A DNA stretch of 64,000 bases from Dactylosporangium vinaceum (GCF_019904175.1 NZ_CP061913.1:2542001-2606000); one strand, 5' to 3'. Counted from the stretch's first letter, positions 33,737 to 42,038 are shown. Notes: generated by a model not told the origin, from the sequence alone. Made by a program: numbers and translations.

Positions 33737-35113
33737 TCAGGTGCGCGCATCGCCGGTTGCCGGGGTGAGGTCGGCCAGGTTGAGCAGCAGGCGCTTGACG
33801 TCGGTTGCGCGAACGCTCGTCGGGTTGAACGCGGGGTCGTCGCACAGCCACACGGGTCCGTCGGCCGGATCGGTCGGCAGCAGGCCGTGTGAACCCCTGA
33901 TCGCCCGGGCGCCGGCATCCAGACCGATCGCGCTCATGCGATACCGGAAACCCAGCTTTTTGCGCAGCAACGCCAGTCCGGCCCGCGCCTTGGCCGCACC
34001 GGGCCCGGCCGGGTCGAAGAGCAGCTCGGCGGGGTCGTACCCGGGCTTGCGGTGAATCTCGACAAGCTGCGCGAAGTCGGGCGCGCGTTTGTCGTCGAGC
34101 CAGTAGTAGTACGTGAACCAGGCGTCCGGCTCGGCCAGCAGGACGAGCTCACCGGCGCGCACATGGCCGAGCCCGTCGCGCACTTCGCTCACCCCGGACA
34201 GCGATTCGCACAACTTGCGCACAGCGGGGACGTCGTGCGCGTGCTGCACGTACACGTGCGCGATCTGATGGTCGGCGACCGCGAACGCGCGCGATGTCCA
34301 CGGGTCCAGGTACTCCATGCCGTCCTGGGTGTGCACGTTCAGCCAGCCCTCGGTGCGCAGAAGGCGGTTGATGTCGACAGGATGCGACACGCTCGTGATG
34401 CCGTACTCGGACAGCGCCACGATCGTTCGTCGCTGTTCGCGCGCCGAGTCGAGCAGCGGGCCGAGCACCGCGTCCAGCTCAGCGGCGGCCGCGGCGGCGC
34501 GCGGGTCGTCAGGGCCGTAGCGCTGGAGGTCGTAGTCGAGGTGGGGGAGGTACACAAGCGTCAGGTCGGGGTCTTTGCTCTGCATGATGTGCTGCGCGGC
34601 GCGCGCGATCCAGGTGCTCGACGGGATGCCCGCGGACGGCCCCCAGTAGGTAAACAGCGGGAACGGGCCGAGCGCATCGTGCAACTCGTCGTGCAGCTCC
34701 GGCGGGAACGTGTAGCAGTCCGGCTCCTTGCGCCCGTCCGCGTAGTAGATCGGCCGCGGCGTGACTGTCCAGTCGACGTCGGCGCCCATCGCGTACCACC
34801 AGCAGACATTGGCCACCGTGTAGCCCGGCTCGACCCGCCGCGCCGCCTGCCACACCTTCTCGCCGCCGACCAGCGCGTTGTGCTGACGCCACAGGAGCAC
34901 CTCGCCGAGCTCGCGGAAGTACCACCCGTTGCCGACGATCCCGTGCCCGGCCGGCGTCTCCCCGGTCAGCAACGTCGACTGCACAGAGCAGGTCACGGCC
35001 GGCAGCACCGGCTCCAGCGGCACGGCCGACCCCAGCTTCGCCAGGTTGGGCATGTGGGGAAGCAGCCGCGGTGTAAGCCCCACGACATCGAGGACAACGA
35101 CTTTCCGGCTCAC
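33737..35113 (-). CDS. Alkaline-phosphatase-fold phosphodiesterase of ebo cluster (EboF-like)
   Basis: 458 residues of the type I phosphodiesterase/nucleotide pyrophosphatase family. Metal/nucleophile elements: VVLDVVGLTPRLLPHMPNL (Asp) and PAVTCSVQSTLLTGETPAGHGIVGNGWY (Thr nucleophile), then YLPHLDYDLQRYGPDD and VALSEYGI. No signal peptide, so cytoplasmic. It ends the minus-strand cluster and is separated from eboE by a 418-bp gap. In ebo clusters elsewhere a phosphodiesterase of this fold is a standard member; substrate unknown. Confidence 0.85.
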   Translation of the reverse strand: MSRKVVVLDVVGLTPRLLPHMPNLAKLGSAVPLEPVLPAVTCSVQSTLLTGETPAGHGIVGNGWYFRELGEVLLWRQHNALVGGEKVWQAARRVEPGYTVANVCWWYAMGADVDWTVTPRPIYYADGRKEPDCYTFPPELHDELHDALGPFPLFTYWGPSAGIPSSTWIARAAQHIMQSKDPDLTLVYLPHLDYDLQRYGPDDPRAAAAAAELDAVLGPLLDSAREQRRTIVALSEYGITSVSHPVDINRLLRTEGWLNVHTQDGMEYLDPWTSRAFAVADHQIAHVYVQHAHDVPAVRKLCESLSGVSEVRDGLGHVRAGELVLLAEPDAWFTYYYWLDDKRAPDFAQLVEIHRKPGYDPAELLFDPAGPGAAKARAGLALLRKKLGFRYRMSAIGLDAGARAIRGSHGLLPTDPADGPVWLCDDPAFNPTSVRATDVKRLLLNLADLTPATGDART

Positions 35114-35535
35114 GCCGACACCTCCGCGGACTGTGATGTCGCCCCGCGCCTTTCGAAAGCAGCCGATTCGCCGCGCTCACCGGCGCTCATGGCGACACTC
35201 GATGTGGACGAACGGACATGTGCGGACCGGCGCCGTGGGCGAGCTGCGGCAAGCGCTGGAGCTCCGCCCCTGGCCCCACGGTGGGCGAACAGATTGCTGC
35301 GTTTCTTACCGTTCATATCGATGGTGGGCGTGCACGTCATATCGATGGAGGGCGCGCACGCAGAAGACGTCATCGAGGTCGAGCGGTCGAAGGCGGCCAC
35401 GACACCGTTGCAGCGTGCGGCATCGGCCTGAGCCCTGTGCCGCGCCCGTGATGAGCGACCGATCGGTCCTGGCGGCGCCGGCGTGCGTCGCCGTGCCGGC
35501 CTACAGCTGCCCCTCGAGGCCGGAGGCTCGCTCAT
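35110..35535 (-). CDS. Doubtful ORF filling the eboE-phosphodiesterase gap
   Basis: 141 residues. Its ATG overlaps the eboE stop (ATGA) and its TGA overlaps the phosphodiesterase GTG (GTGA), exactly the junction style of the rest of the operon. The product, however, is Arg/Ala/Ser-rich low-complexity sequence with weak codon bias and contains a duplicated 24-bp unit (giving SIDMTCTP/TIDMNG). It may be a decayed gene, or chance. I recognise no family. Confidence 0.25.
   Translation of the reverse strand: MSEPPASRGSCRPARRRTPAPPGPIGRSSRARHRAQADAARCNGVVAAFDRSTSMTSSACAPSIDMTCTPTIDMNGKKRSNLFAHRGARGGAPALAAARPRRRSAHVRSSTSSVAMSAGERGESAAFERRGATSQSAEVSA
35313..35360. repeat. 24-bp direct duplication
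   Basis: TCATATCGATGG starts units at 35313 and 35337; the two copies differ at two positions. Inside the 418-bp gap of the ebo cluster. Confidence 0.8.
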
Positions 35536-36692
35536 GGCTTCAACCCCAGGTCAAGGAGGGCGTCCCGAGCCCAGGCCAACTCCGCGGCCATGCCGTGCGC
35601 GAGGGCACGCGGACCGTCGGGCCGAAGAGCCAAGGGCAAGACATTCCAGGTGTACGTCTCCACCTCGAGGTGGTCGCACACGGCAGTCGGCCCGCCGGTC
35701 AGCGCCGCGAGCCCGGCCCGCAGCACGGGAGTGGTCGAGCGCAGCGGCGGCTCGGCTTCCGCGTGCAGCGGCACGTGGTAGTGCACGCGCCACGGCTCGC
35801 CGCTCACCGCGGTGTTCATTCGTGCAGCGTCGAGCGCCTCGTCGAGGTCGTCGAACGCATTGCGACACCCGGCGGTGCGCGTCTGGTGCAGAAACCGCGG
35901 CTCGGCGTACCGGCGCAGAACCTCCCGCGCACCGGCCGGGTCGGGCACCTCCAGCGCGGCCGAGACCTGCACCTTCACGACGGGCAGCCCGGCCCGGGTC
36001 AGGCGCTGCACGGCGACGACCGGGTCCTCCCACTGGCACGCCAGATGCGCGAGGTCGACACAGACGCCCAGGAAACGACTATCGACATTGGCCAAGTGCA
36101 CGGTCGCCTGCAGCGTGTTCTCGATGATGCAGCCCGGCTCCGGCTCGAACGCCACCCGCACCGTCCGCCCGGTCAGCGCCTCCAGCCCGGCAAGCCCCTG
36201 CGCCAGCGCATCGAGAGCCCGCCCGACCCGCGCCACCTGCGGCCCGTCCCACGGCTCCCGCCAACCGAGCGGCAGCGTCGAGATCGACCCGCGCACCGCG
36301 TCGTCCGGCAGCAGGTCGACAAGGACCCGAGCCAGATCGAGGGTGTACCGCAGCCGCGCCGGATCAGCCCAGTCGGGCGAGTACACGGCCCGCTTCACGA
36401 CCGGCGCATGGAACTCGCGATACGGAAACCCGTTGAGCGTCACCACCTCCAGACCGCGCACATCGAGCTCACGGCGCAGCCGTCGCCGCGCAGCCCCGTT
36501 GGCGGCGAGCTGCGCAGCCACGCCGGCGCTCAACCACAGCCCGAGCCCGAGCACGTCGGTGTCAAGCCGTGCCCGCATCGGCACCGCGTACGTGTCCATT
36601 TGCGCAACGATCCCGGCCAGGTCCTCGGCGGGGTGCACGTTCGTGCAGTACGCCAGGTGCACGATCTGTCCGTCCGGGTGCCGCAGCCGCAT
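35532..36692 (-). CDS. eboE: Metabolite traffic protein EboE (xylose-isomerase-like TIM barrel)
   Basis: 386 residues, resembling EboE proteins: MRLRHPDGQIVHLAYCTNVHPAEDLAGI at the N-terminus (typical CTNVHPAE), GLWLSAGVAAQLA, LNGFPYREFH, VYSPDWADPARL, FEPEPGCII and CVDLAHLACQWE. The fold is an AP-endonuclease-2-like TIM barrel; no reaction is established. Its ATG overlaps the TatD stop by one base (TGATG). Confidence 0.88.
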   Translation of the reverse strand: MRLRHPDGQIVHLAYCTNVHPAEDLAGIVAQMDTYAVPMRARLDTDVLGLGLWLSAGVAAQLAANGAARRRLRRELDVRGLEVVTLNGFPYREFHAPVVKRAVYSPDWADPARLRYTLDLARVLVDLLPDDAVRGSISTLPLGWREPWDGPQVARVGRALDALAQGLAGLEALTGRTVRVAFEPEPGCIIENTLQATVHLANVDSRFLGVCVDLAHLACQWEDPVVAVQRLTRAGLPVVKVQVSAALEVPDPAGAREVLRRYAEPRFLHQTRTAGCRNAFDDLDEALDAARMNTAVSGEPWRVHYHVPLHAEAEPPLRSTTPVLRAGLAALTGGPTAVCDHLEVETYTWNVLPLALRPDGPRALAHGMAAELAWARDALLDLGLKP

Positions 36693-37714
36693 CAGTCACC
36701 CCCGCGCCGGATCGAGTTGCCCGCGTAGGTATCGCCGCTGCCCAGGCCGTCGGTGTTTGCGGTGCTCGAGATTGCGCGGTTCGGATCTGTGGTGTTCGGA
36801 TTTGCGGTGTTCCGGTTTGCGGCGTTCGGGATTGCGGTGTTCGTGGTTGCGGCGCTCGGGTGTGCGGCGTTCGGGATTGCGTTGTTCGAGGTTGCGGGGT
36901 TCGGGATTGCGGTGTTCGTGGTGAGCAGGTCGAGGCGCTTGGACTGGCCGTAGAACTCGATCGGGTTGCGCCACAGCACGCGGTCGACGTCGTCGGCGGT
37001 GAAGCCGCCGGCCAGCATCGCCTCGCCGGTGCGGCGGGTGAGCAGCGGGTCGCTGCGGCCCCAGTCGGCGGCGGAGTTGACGAGCATTCGCTCCAGGCCG
37101 TATTCGCGCAGGATGTGCACCATGCGCTCGGGGGTCATCTTCGTGTCCGGGTAGATGGAGAAACCCATCCAGCACCCGGACTCGGCGACCGCGGCCACGG
37201 TGACCTCGTTGAGGTGGTCGACGGCCACCCGGCCCGGGTCGATGCCGGATTCGTGCACGACGCTGAGCGTTCGTGCAGTGCCGCGGGCCTTGTCGCGGTG
37301 CGGCGTGTGCACGAGCGCCGGCAGTTCGTGTTCGATCGCGAGCGCGAGCTGCGCGGCGAAGACCTCGTCCTCCTCGGGTGTCATCGAGTCGTAGCCGATC
37401 TCGCCCACCGCGACCACGCCGTCCTTCTCCAGGTAGCGGGGCAGGATGGCGAGCACCTCCCGGCATCGGGGGTCGTTGGCTTCCTTCGGGTTGAGCGCGA
37501 TCGTCGCGTGGTGGCTGATGCCGAACTGGCCGGCCCGGAACGGCTCCCACCCGACGAGCGCGTCGAAGTAGTCGGCGAACGAACCGGCGTTCGTGCGCGG
37601 CTGCCCCAGCCAGAACGCGGGCTCGACAAGCGCTTTGACCCCGGCCGCGGCCATCCGCTCGTAGTCGTCGGTCGTGCGGGACGTCATGTGGATGTGCGGG
37701 TCGAAGATGCGCAT
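36692..37714 (-). CDS. TatD-family metal hydrolase of ebo cluster (EboB-like) with repeat tail
   Basis: Amidohydrolase-fold enzyme with TatD metal ligands: DPHIH (His-x-His), VGEIGYD (Glu), LVHTPHR (His), VDHLNE (His) and NSAADWG (Asp). The core ends near residue 260 (IEFYGQSKRLDLL). The last 80 residues are an added tail of NTAIP/NAANR-like 5-residue repeats encoded by 15-bp DNA repeats. ATG 37714 gives a TGATG overlap with the EboA stop; GTG 37717 is possible. Proposed to act on the cluster's metabolite; reaction unknown. Confidence 0.88.
   Translation of the reverse strand: MRIFDPHIHMTSRTTDDYERMAAAGVKALVEPAFWLGQPRTNAGSFADYFDALVGWEPFRAGQFGISHHATIALNPKEANDPRCREVLAILPRYLEKDGVVAVGEIGYDSMTPEEDEVFAAQLALAIEHELPALVHTPHRDKARGTARTLSVVHESGIDPGRVAVDHLNEVTVAAVAESGCWMGFSIYPDTKMTPERMVHILREYGLERMLVNSAADWGRSDPLLTRRTGEAMLAGGFTADDVDRVLWRNPIEFYGQSKRLDLLTTNTAIPNPATSNNAIPNAAHPSAATTNTAIPNAANRNTANPNTTDPNRAISSTANTDGLGSGDTYAGNSIRRGGD
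36765..36914. repeat. In-frame 15-bp tandem repeat in TatD gene (10 units)
   Basis: On the plus strand the unit reads TTCGGGATTGCGGTG with variation; units start every 15 bp from 36765. It encodes the Asn/Thr/Ala/Pro tail, keeping frame. Confidence 0.85.
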
Positions 37715-38556
37715 CACTGGCCCCTCTCGCGTTGTGGCTGCAGCCGCCCCGGCAGCTCGGCTGCGTCGGTGGTCACAGAGGCCGCGCCGGTGGCCAGGGA
37801 ATGGTCCGCGACGCAGTGCTCCTCGACGGGGCTGGTGGGCGTCGCTGTCAGTTGCGCATCGCCGCCTTCGGACGCAGTGGCGTCATCTGCCCCGGATGCG
37901 CGCTCTGGCGGCCCGGTTGGGTCGGCGCCTTGCGAGCGGTCGGCGGTGCCGTGCTCCTCGGCGCGCCTCATGAACATCGTGGTCAGTCGTTCGAGCAGCT
38001 CGGCTGCGTCGGGGGCCAGAGAACGGCCGGCGGCTCGGCGCTCTTCGGCCAGGCCGGCGAGCATCGTGGTGAGCTCCGCGTCGGCGCGTTCATCGAGGTC
38101 GGCGATGTCCGGCAAGGCAAGCCCCATGAACACGGCCTTCAGTACTCCCTGGCGCCACGCGGCCGCGTCGAGCACCCGCGCCGCCGGGCCGAGCGCCGCC
38201 GCGACGAGCCTTGTGTCGTTGGTGCGCAGGGCGTCGTGCAGGATTGTGCGCATGTCTGTCGCGGACAGGTCGAGCTGCGGCAGCGCACGGAGCACTGCAC
38301 GTTTCTCGGCCGCGTCGCCGTGGCGGTACAACTGCGGCACGTCGCTCTGGTCCTTGAGACGGAGGAGCAGGAGCACCCTGGCCGCATCGTCGACGCTCCA
38401 GCCGGCCGGCTCCGGCAGCATCCAGCGTCCGCAGCGCCGCCCCACCGCCGGGAACAGCCGGACGATCGCGGACGGCTGGCGGGCGACGGTTTCGAGCGCG
38501 GTGTCCAGCCAGACGGTGTCGGTCAGCTCGGTTCGCAGGAGGGTTTCGAGGCTCAT
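37714..38556 (-). CDS. eboA: EboA domain protein
   Basis: 280 residues. The helical EboA domain ends with the characteristic AVFMGLALPDIADLDERADAELTTMLAGLAEERRAAGR (about 140-177). A tail of about 85 residues, rich in Ala, Asp, Glu, Ser and Thr, follows and looks disordered; it is longer than in the EboA proteins I know. Overlaps the upstream isomerase stop by 4 nt (ATGA). EboA has no known catalytic activity; helical-repeat character suggests a scaffold role (inference). Confidence 0.85.
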   Translation of the reverse strand: MSLETLLRTELTDTVWLDTALETVARQPSAIVRLFPAVGRRCGRWMLPEPAGWSVDDAARVLLLLRLKDQSDVPQLYRHGDAAEKRAVLRALPQLDLSATDMRTILHDALRTNDTRLVAAALGPAARVLDAAAWRQGVLKAVFMGLALPDIADLDERADAELTTMLAGLAEERRAAGRSLAPDAAELLERLTTMFMRRAEEHGTADRSQGADPTGPPERASGADDATASEGGDAQLTATPTSPVEEHCVADHSLATGAASVTTDAAELPGRLQPQRERGQ

Positions 38557-39389
38557 CGCGCCTCCATTTCGCGCAGGAACGCCAGTGATCGGCGGGCGAT
38601 TTGCGGTGCGGCGTGGCTGTGGCGGGGCAGCTCGACCGCGACGAGCCCGCCGTAGCCAATCTCGGACAGCGCGCGCAGTACCGGCGGGAAGTCGACCTCG
38701 CCGGTGCCGAACTCCAGGTGCTCGTGCACACCGCGGCGCATGTCGTCGATTTGCACGTTGACGATCGAACCGGCGGCCTTTCGCACACACTCGTCGGCCG
38801 GAAGCGGCTCCAGGCAACGGCAGTGGCCGATGTCGAGCGTCAGGCCGAAGTGGACAGGCGCGCCGAGGTCGGCCCGCAGCCGCTCCCAGTCCGCGATGGA
38901 CTCGACGAGCATGCCCGGCTCCGGCTCGAAGCCGAGCGGCATGTCGGCGCCCTCGGCCGCGCCCAGCACCTCGGCGCACCCGCCGACCAGCCGCCGCCAC
39001 GCCTCGTCGCGGGGCCGGTCGCGGGGTGGGACGCCGGCCCAGAAGCTGACGGCCTCGGCGCCCAGGTCGGTGCCGATGTGCACGGCACGGCGGAGGAACT
39101 CCAGGCGCGGCCCGGGCTCGTCGTCAAGCAATGTCGGTGCGTGCTTGTGCCACTTGTCCAGGAGGTATCGTGCGCCCGTCTCGATCACCACGGCCAGCCC
39201 GAGGCTGTCCAGGCGGTGAGCGGTCGTGCGCACATGGCGGGAGATGTTGGCGTCGAACGGGTCGAGGTGATGGTGGTCGAGGGTGAGCGCGACCCCCTCG
39301 TACCCGAGGTCGGCAATGACGGCGAGCGCGTCGTCGAGGCGGTGGTTGCTGAAACCATTGGTGCCGTACCCGAAGCGCAGCCCGCTCAT
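38553..39389 (-). CDS. Sugar phosphate isomerase/epimerase-type TIM barrel of ebo cluster
   Basis: 278 residues. AP-endonuclease-2 fold with metal-site segments ALTLDHHHLDPF, IETGARYLLD, GFEPEPGML (Glu), LTLDIGHC (Asp, His), VNVQIDDM and VAVELPRHSH (Glu, His). It starts and stops with 4-nt overlaps (ATGA) to its neighbours. Together with the inositol-phosphate-synthase-like gene this suggests sugar or cyclitol chemistry. Similar to EboE in fold but a separate gene. Confidence 0.87.
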   Translation of the reverse strand: MSGLRFGYGTNGFSNHRLDDALAVIADLGYEGVALTLDHHHLDPFDANISRHVRTTAHRLDSLGLAVVIETGARYLLDKWHKHAPTLLDDEPGPRLEFLRRAVHIGTDLGAEAVSFWAGVPPRDRPRDEAWRRLVGGCAEVLGAAEGADMPLGFEPEPGMLVESIADWERLRADLGAPVHFGLTLDIGHCRCLEPLPADECVRKAAGSIVNVQIDDMRRGVHEHLEFGTGEVDFPPVLRALSEIGYGGLVAVELPRHSHAAPQIARRSLAFLREMEAR

Positions 39390-40441
39390 GTCGGCGACAC
39401 CTTCCGCGCAAGTCTGCGGGCTAAGGGAGCAGCGGCGGCGACGGCCAGGCCGAGCAGCGGCGCGCCGGCGCGGGCGATGAGCGCACCCTGCAATGCGGGC
39501 AGGTGCAGAATGCCCGCCCCGACCGACTTTCGGATGTTCGCTGCGCTCGGTTCGCGCACCGCGTCGAGCTGTGGCCGCCCGTACTGCAGCGCGTACCACC
39601 CCGCCAGCCCGGCCGACACCGGCGCCCCGCCGGCCGCCGCCGCCACCGCCGCCGTCCCGGCGAGTGTCCGCTTCGGTAGCCGCGCGGTCGCACCGTCCAC
39701 TTCGGAACCGGACAACAGGGTCACCGTGTACGTGTGCGCGAACACCGTCGCAGCCGGCCAGACTGCACGTTTCAGGTCACCGCCGCTCGCGCCGAGCAGA
39801 ACGTTCAGTGCGCGACAGGCGGCCATGACACCCGGATGGCGGGCGCCGAGGTCGTACGCCCACACCGTCGCCGCCAGCGGCACCGCGATATTGAGCGCTT
39901 TCCGCCCGCCGGCCAGCCCGGCGCCGACCACGGCCGCGCCGGTCAGCCCGGCGGCGAGGGCGAGCGCGGCCCGTGCCGAGATGCGGCCGGAGGGAATGGG
40001 CCGCTCGGGCCGCTCCTTCACGTCGATGTCGCGATCGGCCCAGTCGTTGGCGGCCATGCCGGCCCAGTACAGCAGCACGCTCGCCCCGGCCAGCCCGGCC
40101 GTCCGGGGCCGGATGTCGTTGGCTGCCGCCGCTCCGGCGATGACGTCTCCCGGCACGGACAGTGCTGCCGGTGCTCGGACGAGTTCGGTCAGTGCGCGCA
40201 TGTCCCACCGTCGGGGTCGGACGTTGTTGGCTGCCGTTGTTCGCGCGATGACGTCTCCTGGCGTGGAGAGTGCTGCCGGTGCTCGGACGAGTTTGGTCAG
40301 TGCGCGCATGTCCCACCGTCGGGGTCGGACGTTGTTGGCTGCCGCTGCTCCCGCGATGAGGTTGCCCGGCACGGACAGTGCCGCCGGTGCCTGGACGAGT
40401 TCGTGCAGTGCGCGCCGGTCCGACCGTCGTGGTCGGTTCAT
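39386..40441 (-). CDS. UbiA-family prenyltransferase (SCO3242-like, EboC-like) with triplicated N-terminus
   Basis: 351 residues. The UbiA core has the Mg/diphosphate motif ANDWADRDIDVKERPERPIPSGR and about seven to nine membrane helices. The first 108 residues are three copies of a 36-residue unit (RALTELVRAPAALSVPGDVIAGAAAAN), encoded by three 108-bp DNA repeats. One copy matches the normal UbiA first segment, so an ancestral start was probably the ATG of the last copy (near 40202). Transfers a prenyl or similar lipid group to an unknown acceptor, likely made by the neighbouring genes. ATGA overlap with the upstream gene. Confidence 0.87.
   Translation of the reverse strand: MNRPRRSDRRALHELVQAPAALSVPGNLIAGAAAANNVRPRRWDMRALTKLVRAPAALSTPGDVIARTTAANNVRPRRWDMRALTELVRAPAALSVPGDVIAGAAAANDIRPRTAGLAGASVLLYWAGMAANDWADRDIDVKERPERPIPSGRISARAALALAAGLTGAAVVGAGLAGGRKALNIAVPLAATVWAYDLGARHPGVMAACRALNVLLGASGGDLKRAVWPAATVFAHTYTVTLLSGSEVDGATARLPKRTLAGTAAVAAAAGGAPVSAGLAGWYALQYGRPQLDAVREPSAANIRKSVGAGILHLPALQGALIARAGAPLLGLAVAAAAPLARRLARKVSPT
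40113..40436. repeat. In-frame 108-bp tandem triplication at the 5' end of the UbiA gene
   Basis: Units 40113-40220, 40221-40328 and 40329-40436. The first two are the most alike (same CCACCGTCGGGGTCGGACG boundary); the third, at the native start, is the most divergent. Confidence 0.92.
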
Positions 40442-41571
40442 GTCAGGCTCGCGGTGAACTCGGCCAGGGTGTCGAACTGTGCGGCCAGGCCGTGATCGGT
40501 GGCGCCGAGCGGATCCTTGAAGAAGAACGCCAGCTCCGGCAGCGGCCCCACCCGGCCGTTGCGGTGTGCGGCGGCGGTCAGCCGGGCCAGGTCGAGCACC
40601 AGCGGCGCGGCGAGGGCGGAGTCGCAGCCGTGCCAGGTGAACTCCATGCGCATCGCCGTGCCGAGGAACCCGTTGAACGTGACCAGGTCCCAGGCCGTCT
40701 TGAAGTCGCCGAGTCCGGGCACGTACTCGATGCGCGTATTGCCGTCCGGCACATACCCGAGCGTCTCGCCGAGCACCCGCTGCTTGCTTGCCGACTTCGC
40801 GGCATTCGCGGCCGGCTCGGCCAGTGTCGCCCCGTCGCCGCCGCCGAGCAGGTTGATGCCTGACCACGAGGTCGCCTGCAGCCTGCGCATGGCGAACATG
40901 GGTGCCAGCACCGACTTGACGAGCGTCTCGCCGGTCTTGCCGTCGTGCCCGGCGTACGGCAGACGGTTCGCTGTCGCCAGTTCGTGCAACGCGGGCAGTC
41001 GCGCACCCGTCGACGGCGTGAAGTCGACATATGCGCAGCCGGCGCTGAACGCCGCGTACGCCGCGATGGAGCTGGCGGGCAGCGCGAAGTCGGGAAGCGC
41101 CATCGCACGCTGCAGCGCCGTGAGCGATTTGTGCGCGGATTGCGCGACTATTGCCGGCTCGGTGGACGCGACGTTGACGACAACGACACGATCGAGTGCG
41201 TGTTTCTGCCGGAACGTGTCCATATCTGCACACAGACGCGCGGCGACGGCCTCGGCGGTGTCGCCGGGCGGCATCTGGCGCACGTCATCGTCCACGGCGG
41301 ACAGTTCACTGTGGAGCGCCGCGACGAGTCGTGCGGGCACGACCCCGGCCGCGGCGAGCGCCTCGGCCCGTTTGACGAGCGCGGTATTGACGACATCGTG
41401 GCCGCCGAAGACGAGGTCCCCGTACCCCGGCAGCGCATCGCTCCGCAATCGCGGATGTTCAGTGACGCACCCGACCGGCTCAGTCAACCCGGCCCGTAGT
41501 GCAACGGCCCCGACAATGCTGGTGACGGCGACAGAACCGCGCGCGCCAACCAGCCACACACCCGTACGCAC
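40438..41571 (-). CDS. Inositol-3-phosphate synthase-like enzyme of ebo cluster
   Basis: 377 residues. N-terminal NAD-binding GVWLVGARGSVAVTS, VFGGHDVVN, VVNVASTEP and the catalytic-region signature ATSWSGINLLGGGDGATLAEPAANAAKSASK, corresponding to the SWN..GNNDG and SKE..SKS-type region of myo-inositol phosphate synthases. GTG start after AGGAGGAGC, a strong site, so it opens the operon. It would make a cyclitol phosphate from a sugar phosphate, or a related cyclisation. It occupies the place that a dehydroquinate-synthase-like EboD has in other ebo clusters. Confidence 0.87.
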   Translation of the reverse strand: MRTGVWLVGARGSVAVTSIVGAVALRAGLTEPVGCVTEHPRLRSDALPGYGDLVFGGHDVVNTALVKRAEALAAAGVVPARLVAALHSELSAVDDDVRQMPPGDTAEAVAARLCADMDTFRQKHALDRVVVVNVASTEPAIVAQSAHKSLTALQRAMALPDFALPASSIAAYAAFSAGCAYVDFTPSTGARLPALHELATANRLPYAGHDGKTGETLVKSVLAPMFAMRRLQATSWSGINLLGGGDGATLAEPAANAAKSASKQRVLGETLGYVPDGNTRIEYVPGLGDFKTAWDLVTFNGFLGTAMRMEFTWHGCDSALAAPLVLDLARLTAAAHRNGRVGPLPELAFFFKDPLGATDHGLAAQFDTLAEFTASLT

Positions 41572-42038
41572 GGGCTCCTCCTAGCGGTGAGGAACGTGTC
41601 GATTGGGATTCATGGATGGGGCGACATCGCCGAATGTCGCTGGATTGCCAGCGTAGATCGATCGCTACCGTTTCGCTAGAGGTGGTCGAACTTTTGTAGA
41701 AAATCAAAGAACTTCTGCGTCTGTACTGCAAAAGCTCACACGCGCGCGCCGAGCCCTCGACAAGCCACTCACGGCGCCGGCGTGCATGGCCCGTCGTGCT
41801 GGGTGCATGCCGTCCCGGAGAGAAGGCGCACGTGAGCGGCGGTGTCGTGGCCGCTCCGGGCGATCGGTCCACGGTGACGATGTCGCCGGTCGACCGCATC
41901 CGGCAGGCAGGTGCTCAGGCGGACCGCAACCACACGCCGGCGACCGGCAGTGTATCGGCGCGGGGACGGTCGGGCCGCGGGTCAACGTGACAAGGACCCA
42001 GCGACGTGTCCGTGCGGGGTGGCCCAGCGGCGTGTCTG
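41572..42038. promoter_or_regulatory. Presumed ebo-cluster promoter region, with GAACTTYTG direct repeats
   Basis: Unusually AT-rich stretch 41640-41720. GAACTTTTG (41688-41696) and GAACTTCTG (41709-41717) are direct repeats spaced 21 bp, two helical turns, as expected for an activator or dimer binding twice. The rest up to 42038 shows no supported gene. Confidence 0.45.

Noticed and set aside
36765..36914. Pentapeptide-repeat protein domain in TatD
   Set aside because: The 5-residue units do not follow the A(D/N)LxX pattern; they are low-complexity products of DNA repeats.
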